Positions 17,255-25,968 of a stretch of 58,164 bases of DNA are shown in pieces (position 1 is the stretch's first letter; each line of letters begins with the position of its first letter). Below the pieces are notes generated by a model that was given only the letters and a program-made list of their open reading frames with translations, was not told the DNA's origin and did no database searches. The DNA is from Nitrososphaerota archaeon (GTDB lineage: Archaea; Thermoproteota; Nitrososphaeria; Nitrososphaerales; Nitrosopumilaceae), in the NCBI GenBank assembly GCA_021323705.1, contig JAJPKL010000010.1, forward strand, positions 1 to 58,164, written 5' to 3'. Made by a program: the position numbers and the translations under genes.

Positions 17255-17479
17255 ATGAGACACAACCCAAGAAAAAATTGGTTCACAGCCATGGGCGTAC
17301 TATTCATAGTGGTGGCAATAATTCCCATCATAAGGGACTTGCTGATTTTTGGGCCTGATTTTGTGTTAGATTTTTTTACTTCCCAAGATATTACTAGCGA
17401 AAAAGTCTCTACTGCCATGTTTGGAATTGGAGGATTTTTAATTATTCTTGGCCTAAGGGTTGGAAATTATGAAGGATAG
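17255..17479 (+). CDS. Small two-helix membrane protein
   Basis: A 74-residue protein of unknown function. A basic head (MRHNPRKNW) is followed by two hydrophobic helices (about 12-30 and 52-69) separated by an acidic loop. No family is recognised. The start lies 22 bases after the F420-reductase-like gene, and the end overlaps the next gene, so all three probably form an operon. Confidence 0.6.
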   Translation: MRHNPRKNWFTAMGVLFIVVAIIPIIRDLLIFGPDFVLDFFTSQDITSEKVSTAMFGIGGFLIILGLRVGNYEG

Positions 17480-17867
17480 GACCTTCATAAAAACACAGAA
17501 AATTTTGAGGATTGCTACAATAGACCGCAAAGGCAATCCACACATTGTTCCAGTCTGGTACAATTATGTAAGTAACAAGTTCTACATAGGCACCAATACT
17601 AGAACTGCAAAGGCGAAAAATATCAAGTACAATTCAAAAGTTTCATTTTGTATAGATGTAGGAATAAATTCTCCAGAAATTTTTGGTGTGATGGGCATTG
17701 GAAAGGCAAAACTAATTTTAGAAAATGAACAGGTAAAATCTATTGCCAAAAAAATTCTTCGCAGGTATTTTAAGAGTTTAGAAAACAAGTCAGCCCAAGA
17801 ACTGTTAAGTGATACTGACTGTGTTATCGAGATAACACCAAAAAAGATGGTTACTTGGAAATTTTAG
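17469..17867 (+). CDS. Pyridoxamine 5'-phosphate oxidase-fold flavin/F420-binding protein
   Basis: The 132 residues show the split-barrel flavoprotein pattern: IATIDRKGNPHIVPVWY, FYIGTNTRTAKAKNI and VSFCIDV. This is the FMN/F420-binding class related to PNP oxidase and F420-dependent reductases. A missing C-terminal PNPOx dimerisation motif argues against true pyridoxal synthesis. Overlap with the upstream small membrane gene, and an F420-reductase-like gene two places upstream, favour an F420 or flavin redox role (inference). An in-frame TTG three codons upstream is the alternative start. The stop overlaps that of the convergent aminotransferase gene by four bases. Confidence 0.8.
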   Translation: MKDRTFIKTQKILRIATIDRKGNPHIVPVWYNYVSNKFYIGTNTRTAKAKNIKYNSKVSFCIDVGINSPEIFGVMGIGKAKLILENEQVKSIAKKILRRYFKSLENKSAQELLSDTDCVIEITPKKMVTWKF

Positions 17868-19036
17868 CCGATAAATTCTTCGATTTTGTCAAGTGCGCTT
17901 TCTAACACAGGAATATCTGGAAGGAAGACCATTCTGAAATGTCCGCTTCCATATTGTGTTCCAAAACCGGAACCGTGTACTGTAAGAATTCCTTTTGATT
18001 TGAGCAGTCCTAAGACAAATTCCTTATCAGAACCATATCGGTTATTCTCAATTTTTGGAAAGGCGTAGAAGGCACCTTTGGGGTTTGAACAACTAAGACC
18101 ATTCATCCCGTTTAGTCTTTTTATGGTGTAATCTCTCCGTTTCTTCAAGTCCGATACAAATTTTGGTATGTAATTTTGTGGTCCTTTGAGAGATTCTAGG
18201 GCTGCATATTGAACAGGAAGGTTGGTAGCAATTCTCACTCTTGCAAGTTTGGGTACGTTTTCTCTCAAAGCTTCTAGTTTTTTTGATTGGTTAAATGAGA
18301 TATAGCCAATTCTCCATCCTGACATGAGATGAACTTTGGAAAATCCATTTAGGAGCACTATTGGAGAGTCTCCACTTACTTTTCCTATTCCCACAAATTT
18401 TTCATCAAACACAATCTGATCATATATCTCATCACAGATGATGTAGAGGTCATGTTCGTTTGCAATGTCAACCAGATCTTTTAGCGATTTTTCGCTAAAT
18501 ACAGCACCGGTAGGATTGTTTGGACTTATCAAACAAATGGCGACTGTCCTGGATGAGATCTTTTTTCTAATATCATCAAGGTCAGGCGTTGAGTTGTGCA
18601 GATCAACTGAAAATTCAATCGGGATTCCACCAAATAACCTAACATAGGAAGCATATGGCGGATAATATGGTCCGGGTATGAGTACTTCGTCCCCTGGCTC
18701 CACTATTGATGCAGTAATCATTTCAAGTGCCTCGGAGACACCATTTGTTACAAGAACATCGTCATCAGTTACTGCCAGACCTTTTCTCTTTTCTTTTTTT
18801 GCAATCTCTTCACGCAACTCTGACAATCCCTCTGAAACGGCATAGTAGTTTTGGCCCTCTTTTACTGCCCTAGTCAATGCTTCCTTGACGTTTTCAGGCG
18901 GCTGAAAACCATATTGTAAGGGATCTCCAATGTTGAGGTAGGTTATTTCCTTGCCCTGTTTTTGCAGCTTTCGTGCCTCAAGTGCAATATCGCGTATAGC
19001 ATATTCGACACCTGCTACTCTTTGTGATATTTTCAA
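17864..19036 (-). CDS. Class I/II aminotransferase (alanine/aspartate aminotransferase-like)
   Basis: A 390-residue PLP enzyme of fold type I. The Schiff-base lysine is Lys234 in GFSKVHLMSGWRIGY. Other conserved points are SPNNPTGAVF (Asn contacting PLP), CDEIYDQIVF (Asp and Tyr) and the carboxylate-binding Arg in GSGFGTQYGSGHFRMVF. It resembles the archaeal group annotated as alanine or aspartate aminotransferase, transferring amino groups between amino acids and 2-oxo acids. Substrate choice cannot be fixed from sequence alone. Confidence 0.9.
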   Translation of the reverse strand: MKISQRVAGVEYAIRDIALEARKLQKQGKEITYLNIGDPLQYGFQPPENVKEALTRAVKEGQNYYAVSEGLSELREEIAKKEKRKGLAVTDDDVLVTNGVSEALEMITASIVEPGDEVLIPGPYYPPYASYVRLFGGIPIEFSVDLHNSTPDLDDIRKKISSRTVAICLISPNNPTGAVFSEKSLKDLVDIANEHDLYIICDEIYDQIVFDEKFVGIGKVSGDSPIVLLNGFSKVHLMSGWRIGYISFNQSKKLEALRENVPKLARVRIATNLPVQYAALESLKGPQNYIPKFVSDLKKRRDYTIKRLNGMNGLSCSNPKGAFYAFPKIENNRYGSDKEFVLGLLKSKGILTVHGSGFGTQYGSGHFRMVFLPDIPVLESALDKIEEFIG

Positions 19037-19079
19037 TTACCTAGACAGATATTTAGCCCTGTTAAATTCTTACTTGATT

Positions 19080-19154
19080 GGACCCGTTGCATAGCCAGGA
19101 TAGTGCGGGTGGCTTCGGACCACCAGGTCGAGGGTTCGAATCCCTCCGGGCCCT
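19080..19154 (+). tRNA. tRNA-Arg (anticodon TCG)
   Basis: A full cloverleaf can be drawn. The D-arm is GCAT/GTGC with A14, G18G19 and A21. The anticodon stem is GGTGG/CCACC around CTTCGGA (anticodon TCG), the variable loop is AGGTC, and the T-arm is GAGGG-TTCGAAT-CCCTC. The acceptor strands are GGACCCG and CGGGCCC, so position 3-70 is A-C instead of a pair. CCA is not encoded, the discriminator base would be T, and there is no intron at the anticodon. A TATA-like ATATTTAG lies about 30 bases upstream. Confidence 0.9.
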
Positions 19155-19192
19155 TAGAAATAAATAGATACGATCTGTTCCATCAGTAAACC

Positions 19193-19675
19193 GTGTACAA
19201 GGGGTTATCTGTATTTAGAATCAGCCTCATAGTAATAGCAATTGGTTCTATTTGGACAGGCATAGTTTTTTCATCATCTATAAAGAGTTCAGAAAAATTC
19301 GACCTTGACAAGATGAGTTCTGTTAGCATGTCTTTACCGCTTGATGGCAAAGGCATAGGATTCTACAAAATATTCTCTGACCAGTACAACAACTCAATTC
19401 TTGTAAAGATACTAGATATGCACGGCAACTATCTTGATATGAAGACTATAACTAACAAAGAAACTGTCAACTACTTTATCTTTGATCGTACAGGAGAATA
19501 CACCCTTGAATTGACCAACCTTTCTACAAATCCTGTGCAGTTAACTGTGGAATTTGGAGATACCAGATACCAAGGGTTTGGCATCTCGTCTTCCATAGTT
19601 TTAGTCGGAGTATGCTTGTTGATACTAGTTGGATACATGAAATTGAAAAATCACATTACTGCACAGCCAGAGTAA
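19193..19675 (+). CDS. Hypothetical membrane protein with extracellular domain
   Basis: A 160-residue protein starting at GTG. A hydrophobic helix at 8-26, a ~100-residue extracellular beta-rich domain and a second helix near 135-152 give an in-out-in topology. The domain contains DRTGEYTLELTNLSTNPVQL, the kind of strand pattern found in emp24/GOLD-like or PPC-like domains. No named family is recognised. It converges with, and overlaps by 25 bases, the polytopic membrane protein gene on the other strand. Confidence 0.6.
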   Translation: MYKGLSVFRISLIVIAIGSIWTGIVFSSSIKSSEKFDLDKMSSVSMSLPLDGKGIGFYKIFSDQYNNSILVKILDMHGNYLDMKTITNKETVNYFIFDRTGEYTLELTNLSTNPVQLTVEFGDTRYQGFGISSSIVLVGVCLLILVGYMKLKNHITAQPE

Positions 19676-20241
19676 AACAGCTGGAATACTGGAACACACA
19701 GTACAACAGACCCAACCAGCAAGACTAGATTGAACCCTATCCATGATGCAGACGAGAGAATACACATGATGGATATGGGAGCCATCTTCAGCAGGATGTG
19801 GTTTTGAGACTTGGACAGTAAAATGAAACTTCCAGCTGCGCTAAGTAACAGACCTGATTCTACTGAGAGATGTGAAGGGGTAACAAGGCCATCTATTCCA
19901 TAGACCTCATGAAAGTTATAGTCCGCGTATCCTCCCCCCAGCTGCAGTATTGCCCCAAGCAAGATCATCACCATGCCCTTTTTCATTGTGTTATGTTTAC
20001 AGTGTTTTATGACTAGCACCGCAGCAATTGCAGAGCAAGCAACCATTGATGCACCACTATAGATTGTAACATGTTGGATTGTCCAAAACGTCTCTGGAAT
20101 TCTCATCTCATGGGACGCTGAATCCCAGACACCACCCAGCAGCATTATTACTGTTCCACAGATGGCAAGAAGAGATGAGAGTTCTGTAATCTTTCTAGTT
20201 CGCGAAAGAACGGATACAGAAAATCTGTTCGATAGATACAT
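19651..20241 (-). CDS. Polytopic membrane protein with duplicated Asp/His motif
   Basis: A 196-residue protein with about six transmembrane helices. Two loops carry a related motif: WDSASHEMRIPETFW then QHVTIYSG, and ADYNFHEVYGIDGL then SHLSVESG. Each has Asp, His-Glu, a second His and Ser-Gly at matching spacing, implying an internal duplication of a three-helix unit. Paired conserved histidines near membrane edges could bind heme or a metal, but no known cofactor family is recognised. Confidence 0.65.
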   Translation of the reverse strand: MYLSNRFSVSVLSRTRKITELSSLLAICGTVIMLLGGVWDSASHEMRIPETFWTIQHVTIYSGASMVACSAIAAVLVIKHCKHNTMKKGMVMILLGAILQLGGGYADYNFHEVYGIDGLVTPSHLSVESGLLLSAAGSFILLSKSQNHILLKMAPISIMCILSSASWIGFNLVLLVGSVVLCVPVFQLFYSGCAVM

Positions 20242-20404
20242 GTTGAAAAATACGTTAATCTATGCTATATAGAATTTTGTTTGATATTCTTTAGCTTGTG
20301 GTTTTTGAATGAGACTGCGATTATTGATTTTAGATTTTTGAAAATTTAAACTAGAAATAATGACTCATGAGATAATTATTATACTCGTATAATGTAGTTG
20401 CATC

Positions 20405-20644
20405 ATGAGTCCTGGAATTGGATTAATGAAAAGAAGACTTCCAACAGAGAAAGAGGCAATACCAGTAGCAGTATCAGGAATAGTTCAAAAGTATAACGTG
20501 AGTGCGGGAGATGTCAAAACTCTTGAAACAAAATATGATGACGATGGAGGAGATTGGTATGTTGCTTTGGGATTTGGAGGGAAAAAAGCCATTGTGAAGA
20601 TGGATTCTGTGCAAGGTACAATAACTGAAATTACAGAAATTTAG
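20405..20644 (+). CDS. Small conserved-looking protein, 79 residues
   Basis: No family is recognised. The sequence is a compact alpha/beta unit: a helix-forming KEAIPVAVSGIVQKYNV, then DVKTLETKYDDDGGDWYVALGF and KAIVKMDSVQGTITEI, two strands ending the protein. This helix-then-sheet layout resembles PepSY-like inhibitors, but the similarity is only structural intuition. Its stop is three bases from the stop of the convergent MIP18-PqqD gene. Confidence 0.6.
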   Translation: MSPGIGLMKRRLPTEKEAIPVAVSGIVQKYNVSAGDVKTLETKYDDDGGDWYVALGFGGKKAIVKMDSVQGTITEITEI

Positions 20645-20647
20645 AAT

Positions 20648-21298
20648 TTATTTTTTGAATTGTACATTAGAGACTTCGGGTTCTTTTATTGTAATCAAAC
20701 CCCCATCTCGCAGTTGTTGGATAAGTTGTAGAACTTCTTTTTCCACCTGTTCTCGTTTCAAGCCCATTTTTTGCGCAAACGTGTCTACAAGTTCTGTTAT
20801 CTTCCTCTTTCCATTACAAAGCTGCCAAAAGTCCACTATGGCTTGATTTACCATAAAGCCTTGCTGGCTTTCATTCATCAATATAAGGGAACCATCCTCT
20901 TGTTTTACTACAGAGCCTACTCCTTGCGGTAATGCAATTTCATAGTTTATTGGAGCAACTGTTTTTTGTTTTCCATAATTGATTAGCTTCTTTCCTTCAT
21001 CTGACATCTTTTCTGGAGTCCACGGAGGGTCCCATACTATTTCTACATTGATGCCTGTAACCCCCGGCACCTTGTTAACATATCTTTTAACATCATTTAC
21101 AAGTGTATCATGAAGAGGACAGCCTCGTGTTGTCATCGTCATTTTTATATCGACTTTGTTATCTTCAGAAATGTTTACGCCGTATATCAAGCCCATATCT
21201 ACCACACTAATTGGAATTTCAGGATCCATACATTGTTTAAGAGATTCTAATACTTGGGCAGCAGTCACTGTAGCCATGGACTGACTTGATCTAACCAT
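20648..21298 (-). CDS. MIP18/DUF59 iron-sulfur assembly domain fused to a PqqD-like domain
   Basis: Residues 10-105 are a MIP18 (DUF59, SufT/PaaD-type) domain: LKQCMDPEIPISVVDMGLIY, MTMTTRGCPLHDTL with its conserved Cys, and VEIVWDPPWTPEKMS. These proteins help insert iron-sulfur clusters. Residues 125-210 look like PqqD, the winged-helix peptide-recognition (RRE) fold: DGSLILMNESQQGFMVN, AIVDFWQLCNGKRKITELV and LIQQLRDGGLITI. I know of no standard role for this pairing. It might deliver clusters to a target recognised by the PqqD part (inference). The mtnA gene lies upstream, 12 bases away on the same strand. Confidence 0.85.
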   Translation of the reverse strand: MVRSSQSMATVTAAQVLESLKQCMDPEIPISVVDMGLIYGVNISEDNKVDIKMTMTTRGCPLHDTLVNDVKRYVNKVPGVTGINVEIVWDPPWTPEKMSDEGKKLINYGKQKTVAPINYEIALPQGVGSVVKQEDGSLILMNESQQGFMVNQAIVDFWQLCNGKRKITELVDTFAQKMGLKREQVEKEVLQLIQQLRDGGLITIKEPEVSNVQFKK

Positions 21299-21310
21299 AA
21301 AATAAAAACC

Positions 21311-22366
21311 TTACAGCTTCGAGTCGAATAATTTTTTGATTGATTCCTCAAAAGGAGGTTTTGCCACGCCGGCTTCGGTTATTATACCAGTTATGAGTTC
21401 GGGTGGAGTCATATCAAAAGCTGGGTTTATTACATTGATGTCATCAGGCGCAGTCTTTTTTCCAGCAACTCCTGTAACTTCAGTTGCTTTTCGCTGTTCA
21501 ATTATAACATCTTTTGGAGTGCTCTTCATGTCAAATGTAGAAAGTGGTGCTGCTACATAGAATGGTATGCCGTGTTGCTTTGCCATCATTGCTACCTGAT
21601 ACGTTCCAATCTTATTGTACACATGACCAGTACGTAATATTCTGTCAGCTCCCACAATTACTTTTGACACCAATCCATTTGCCATGGAATATCCTACTGC
21701 GGTATCAGGGATCAAGCTAACATCTATTCCGTCATGTTTTAGCTCAAACGCAGTAAGTCTGGAGCCTTGCATTACAGGTCTCGTCTCTGTAGCAATTACC
21801 TTGATCTTCTTGCCGCTCTCTTTTGTAGCCCTTATCACTCCAAGGGCAGTACCATAAGCTACAGTAGCTAAAGCTCCAGCATTGCAGTGGGTCATTATTG
21901 TATCATTGTCATTGAATAATTGAGAGCCGTGTTTGCCCATGCGCATGTTCATCTCAACATCTTCTTCTGCCATTTTCTTTGCCTCTTTTATGACATTATT
22001 TCTTATTTCAGAGGCATCTTTTCCTGACCTTGCAATATTCATTATCCTTTCCAATCCCCACTCCAGATTAATTGCTGTAGGCCTTGTTTCAAAAAGAATT
22101 TTTTTTGCCTGTTCTAGATCTTTGATAAGACTTTCTTTGGTTTCTGCCTTACTTTGCAATGCAGCCAAGGCAAGTCCAAAAGCTCCTGAGACTCCTATTG
22201 CAGGAGCTCCTCGCACCACAAGATTTCGTATTGCGTCTGCAACGTCATTGTAATTGGTATATTTTACGTAGACTAGTTCATTTGGCAATTTAGTTTGATC
22301 AATCATTACTACTGCATTATCTCTCCATTCTACAGTTCTAAGACTAGAATGAATTCTAGTTTCCAT
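21311..22366 (-). CDS. mtnA: S-methyl-5-thioribose-1-phosphate isomerase (MtnA)
   Basis: A 351-residue member of the aldose-1-phosphate isomerase/eIF2B-like family. It matches MtnA through VVRGAPAIGVSGAFGLALA, ETRPTAINLEWGLERI, the catalytic Cys in THCNAGALATVAYGT, ETRPVMQGSRLTAFEL and the catalytic Asp in KVIVGADRILRTG. It converts methylthioribose-1-phosphate to the ribulose form in the methionine salvage pathway. A related archaeal function is ribose-1,5-bisphosphate isomerase, but the N-terminal ~60 residues (RTVEWRDNAVVMIDQTKLP) are MtnA-like. Confidence 0.88.
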   Translation of the reverse strand: METRIHSSLRTVEWRDNAVVMIDQTKLPNELVYVKYTNYNDVADAIRNLVVRGAPAIGVSGAFGLALAALQSKAETKESLIKDLEQAKKILFETRPTAINLEWGLERIMNIARSGKDASEIRNNVIKEAKKMAEEDVEMNMRMGKHGSQLFNDNDTIMTHCNAGALATVAYGTALGVIRATKESGKKIKVIATETRPVMQGSRLTAFELKHDGIDVSLIPDTAVGYSMANGLVSKVIVGADRILRTGHVYNKIGTYQVAMMAKQHGIPFYVAAPLSTFDMKSTPKDVIIEQRKATEVTGVAGKKTAPDDINVINPAFDMTPPELITGIITEAGVAKPPFEESIKKLFDSKL

Positions 22367-22487
22367 AAGTGAAATTTATGAACACTGTATATGATTCAAG
22401 CGGTGAAGGGATTCCGATGTATTTTATGGTTTTTGCATATATCTTGGTTGAGTATTTTTTGCGCTGCTCTAATAAGTGCAATTTATG

Positions 22488-23849
22488 TTAACGTAAACCA
22501 ATTGTTAAAAATGAAGAGTTCTTAAAATTATTTTTATCCAAAATGTTTCTGCCGTCAAAAATCAACAATGGTTTTTTAGCAACTGAAAAGGATTTTGAGT
22601 TTAATTTTGAATATAACTTGTGATCTGACGATATGAAAATCATAGAGGCGTTTTTAATTACTTCGTTCAAGTTAGAACTTAGTTTTACCGACTTTGGAAG
22701 GTCGCCGTCCTCAAATATGTATGGATCGTGTACTTGGACATTACAGCCTTTTGCAATAAATTCTTTGACAACAGTATAGGTAGGAGATAGCCTAGAATCT
22801 ACAACTTCTCCTCTAAAGCCTAAACCCAAGACAGCGATTTTTTTCCCTTTTGGATTTATCTTGTGTTTATCAAATAGAGTCAGCGCATCGGCAACGCATT
22901 TTTTTGGCATAAAATCATTTATCTTTCTTGCAGATTCAATCATTTTCAGACTCATTCCCATCTCCTTGGCTGCATCAATTACAAATCTAGGATATACCGG
23001 GATGCATAGACCTCCAACACCGGTTCCAGGATAATGCAAATGACAGAAGGGCTGTGAGTTTGCTCCTTTTCTTGCCTCCCAATAATTAACTCCCGACTTT
23101 TCGCAAAAGTCTGCAAGTTCATTTGCAAGTGCAATGTTGACATCCCTGTAAACCCCTTCAAAGAGTTTTTCGGCTTCTGCATTAGCAATTGAGGACAAGA
23201 CGAGTACACCTTTTTTTGATATAATCGCTAGTAATTCTTTTCCAAAGGCGAGGCTTTTTTTTCCAAGGCCTGATACTATTGCAGGATAGTTTTCTTCAAT
23301 GTCTTTTAGTGCCCTTCCTTCAAAAATTCTTTCAGGATTGTAAATAAGATGAAAATCTCTTTCTCCTTTGAGCCTACTTCGTTTTTCCAAGATAGGCAGA
23401 ATTACTTTTTCACATGTGCCAGGAGGTAACGATGGAGAGATCAATACAGCATCACCTTTTTTCAGTCCTGCGCTAATGTCCTTTGCCACTGAGACTAGCG
23501 CTCTTAGATCTATACTCTTATTTTGTAGGCCTACTGGTACTGCCACAATTTTTATGTTAGATTTTTTCGAGGCACTGATTCCATCAGAGGTAACGCTAAA
23601 TTTTTTGTTTCGAAGTCCGTTTGAGAAGGCCTCTGAGACAAATGGTTCTTTTTCATGCGATTTTCCTTTTTGTATATTCGCAAGTAATTTCTTAGATATA
23701 TCCACACCAATAACAGTAGCACCCCCGCGAAGCCATGCTGCTGCAATTGGCCCACCTACATTACCCAAGCCGTAAACGGCAATAACTCTGTGGTTTAATA
23801 TCGATGATTTCAGATTTGCAGACAAGTGATGGTTTTGATTCTTAGACAC
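22488..23849 (-). CDS. UDP-sugar 6-dehydrogenase (UDP-glucose/UDP-ManNAc dehydrogenase family)
   Basis: A 453-residue NAD-dependent enzyme that oxidises a nucleotide sugar to its uronic acid. It has the N-terminal Rossmann VYGLGNVGGPIAAAWL, then NPERIFEGRALKDI, the central AEAEKLFEGVYRDVNIALAN with the conserved Lys, and the catalytic Cys282 in TGVGGLCIPVYP. The C-terminal domain shows VLGLGFRGEVVDSR. It pairs with the epimerase gene 42 bases upstream and lies at the edge of the glycan locus, so it supplies a uronic acid for a surface glycan. The substrate (UDP-Glc, UDP-GlcNAc or UDP-ManNAc) is not decidable here. Confidence 0.9.
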   Translation of the reverse strand: MSKNQNHHLSANLKSSILNHRVIAVYGLGNVGGPIAAAWLRGGATVIGVDISKKLLANIQKGKSHEKEPFVSEAFSNGLRNKKFSVTSDGISASKKSNIKIVAVPVGLQNKSIDLRALVSVAKDISAGLKKGDAVLISPSLPPGTCEKVILPILEKRSRLKGERDFHLIYNPERIFEGRALKDIEENYPAIVSGLGKKSLAFGKELLAIISKKGVLVLSSIANAEAEKLFEGVYRDVNIALANELADFCEKSGVNYWEARKGANSQPFCHLHYPGTGVGGLCIPVYPRFVIDAAKEMGMSLKMIESARKINDFMPKKCVADALTLFDKHKINPKGKKIAVLGLGFRGEVVDSRLSPTYTVVKEFIAKGCNVQVHDPYIFEDGDLPKSVKLSSNLNEVIKNASMIFISSDHKLYSKLNSKSFSVAKKPLLIFDGRNILDKNNFKNSSFLTIGLR

Positions 23850-23891
23850 TTCTAATTTAATTTAATGATTTTATATGATACGACGTTCCAA

Positions 23892-24776
23892 TTAATTATT
23901 TTTTAGCCATGCTATGGTTCTCTTCAAACCATTTTCTAGAGATGTTTGAGGAGTCATGTTAAAAATAGAGTTTAACAAGGTGACGTCCGCTACAAAATTT
24001 CCAATTTCGCCAGGTCTGTTTGGTTTAAAGTCTATTTTTGGTTTAATGTTGAGGATTTTTGAGAGATTATCCAGAACTTCCATTATAGTACTGCCATTTC
24101 CCGTACCCATGTTTAGAATCAAATTATTAGCCATATTGGTGGAAATAGCTTTTTCAAAAAATGGAATCACGTCTTCTATGTATACATAATCACGTATTTG
24201 ATCTCCTTTACCAAATATGGTGACAGGTTGTTCATTTATTATTCTTGAATATAAGGATGGAATTAGGCCATTTTTTTGATGCGGTCCATATATGTTAAAG
24301 AATCTAAAGATAACATAGTCAATTCCATACATTTCATTGTAAAGCCTCAGATAATGCTCTGATGCCATTTTTGTCAAACCATATGCTGTCTTTGGAGTAA
24401 CAGGGTGCTTTTCTGAAACTTTGAATGATTGTGGTTCTCCCACAATCGACGAAGCTGAGGTGAATATTATTTTCTTGACATTATTTTTCCTGCATGCTTC
24501 TAATACATTCAATAAACCGATGATATTGACTTGAGCGTTCTGGATAAAATCGCTTAAAGAGGACACTAATGTATGAGCTACTAGATTGATGACAACATCA
24601 ACATCTCTTACAATTTTTTCGACGTTTTCTTGGTCGATTATGTTTAATTTTGAATAATTTTTCTCATGGCCTACTTCTAACTGGTCTGCAGTTAAAACTT
24701 GGTGTGAAGTTTTGAGACCTTGAACCAAATTGTGACCCACAAAACCTTCAGAGCCTAGTATAAGGACTTTCATCAT
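23892..24776 (-). CDS. NAD-dependent nucleotide-sugar epimerase/dehydratase (GalE-like)
   Basis: An extended short-chain dehydrogenase of 294 residues. The NAD-binding motif is LGSEGFVGHNL, followed by the acidic DQ after strand 2. The catalytic Ser region is FTSASSIVGE and the Tyr-x-x-x-Lys is YGLTKMASEHY. RDYVYIEDVIPFF is the usual sugar-binding feature of UDP-glucose/GlcNAc 4-epimerases and dTDP-glucose dehydratases. The first two codons are both Met, so the start may be one codon later. Grouping with the 6-dehydrogenase, and divergence from the DegT aminotransferase, point to synthesis of a modified sugar. Confidence 0.9.
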   Translation of the reverse strand: MMKVLILGSEGFVGHNLVQGLKTSHQVLTADQLEVGHEKNYSKLNIIDQENVEKIVRDVDVVINLVAHTLVSSLSDFIQNAQVNIIGLLNVLEACRKNNVKKIIFTSASSIVGEPQSFKVSEKHPVTPKTAYGLTKMASEHYLRLYNEMYGIDYVIFRFFNIYGPHQKNGLIPSLYSRIINEQPVTIFGKGDQIRDYVYIEDVIPFFEKAISTNMANNLILNMGTGNGSTIMEVLDNLSKILNIKPKIDFKPNRPGEIGNFVADVTLLNSIFNMTPQTSLENGLKRTIAWLKNN

Positions 24777-24814
24777 CGAGGCTTTGACGTTAGCTATAAA
24801 AAATCTTGCTTATG

Positions 24815-24823
24815 TTTAATAAA
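24815..24823 (+). promoter_or_regulatory. TATA box for DegT aminotransferase gene
   Basis: TTTAATAAA is centred about 27 bases before the TTG at 24846. This supports that TTG as the start of a nearly leaderless transcript rather than the downstream ATG at 24870. Confidence 0.4.
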
Positions 24824-24845
24824 CCCATATCAGTCTACGCATTCA

Positions 24846-25937
24846 TTGGAAAAAAAGGTTGTACCTTTGATGGTACCAGATGTGGGAGACGAGGAACTAA
24901 ATACAATAAGAGAAGTTTTTTCCACTGGGTTTCTCACAGAAGGAGTCACTACTCAGAATTTTGAAAAAGCAATTGCCGAGTATGTTGGAGTTAAACATGC
25001 TATTGCAGTGACATCATGTACTACTGCGCTCCATACAGTTTTGGAGTGTTTGGATGTAAGAGGTCAAGAGGTAATAATTCCAGATTATACTTATCCTGCA
25101 ACTGCAGAAGCGGTCATCCTAGCTGGCGGAAAACCTGTTCTAGCAGATGTAGACTTGGAAATCATGAACATGACAGAGAATATTCTGGATGAGGCATATG
25201 ATGAAGCTATGAGCGTTTTTATTCCTGTTTCTTGGGCAGGAGTGCCTTTGGAACGTGGAATCTATAAAAAAGCTAAGGAATTAGGATTGGAATGTCTTGA
25301 AGACGCAGCCTGCAGTCTTGGTGCAAAAATAGACTCGGATTATGTTGGAAAGTTAGCGGATTACTCATGTTTTAGTTTTCATCCGCGAAAAGTGATTACA
25401 ACAGGAGAGGGGGGGATGATAACTACGGATGATGACGAAATGGCTGAAAAATGTCATTCCTTCAAACATTTTGGCATGAAAGGATCATCATTTGAGACCA
25501 TTGGGACCAACTACAAGCTTTCCAATGTTCTTTCAGCCATTGGATTAGTTCAAATGAAAAAAATAGAAAAAATAATAGCCTCTAGAATTGAAAAGGCAAA
25601 AATTTACCACGACTTGTTATCAAAGATAGGCGGCATAAAGCCAGCATATGTAGGTAAGGGAACTAGACAGACTTTCCAGTCATATACTTGCTATGTAGAA
25701 AAAGATAACTATCGTGACAAGATAAGAAATGCACTGAGCGAGAACAACATACAAAGTCAGATAGGCACTTATGCCTTACATCTGGAACCGGCATATAAAC
25801 AACTTAGAAAAGTGGGCTCACTGAAAAACTCAGAATTGTTATTTAAGAATGGTTTGACTCTACCGCTTCATAAAGATCTAACACTAGAGGATCAAGAAAG
25901 AGTATGCCACATTATTGCATCTACATTGTCATCATAA
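24846..25937 (+). CDS. DegT/DnrJ/EryC1 sugar aminotransferase
   Basis: A 363-residue PLP enzyme that aminates a keto nucleotide sugar. The motifs are VTSCTTALHTVLECLD (phosphate binding), EVIIPDYTYPATAEAV, LEDAACSLGAKID and the PLP lysine Lys182 in FSFHPRKVITTGEGG. Together with an adjacent epimerase/dehydratase and a hexapeptide acyltransferase, it makes up the classic trio for N-acylated amino sugars. TTG is taken as the start because of the upstream TATA box; otherwise ATG at 24870. It is divergent from the epimerase. Confidence 0.92.
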   Translation: MEKKVVPLMVPDVGDEELNTIREVFSTGFLTEGVTTQNFEKAIAEYVGVKHAIAVTSCTTALHTVLECLDVRGQEVIIPDYTYPATAEAVILAGGKPVLADVDLEIMNMTENILDEAYDEAMSVFIPVSWAGVPLERGIYKKAKELGLECLEDAACSLGAKIDSDYVGKLADYSCFSFHPRKVITTGEGGMITTDDDEMAEKCHSFKHFGMKGSSFETIGTNYKLSNVLSAIGLVQMKKIEKIIASRIEKAKIYHDLLSKIGGIKPAYVGKGTRQTFQSYTCYVEKDNYRDKIRNALSENNIQSQIGTYALHLEPAYKQLRKVGSLKNSELLFKNGLTLPLHKDLTLEDQERVCHIIASTLSS

Positions 25938-25968
25938 AATAAAAGAAAGCTAGGTCGAAAACGAAGTT

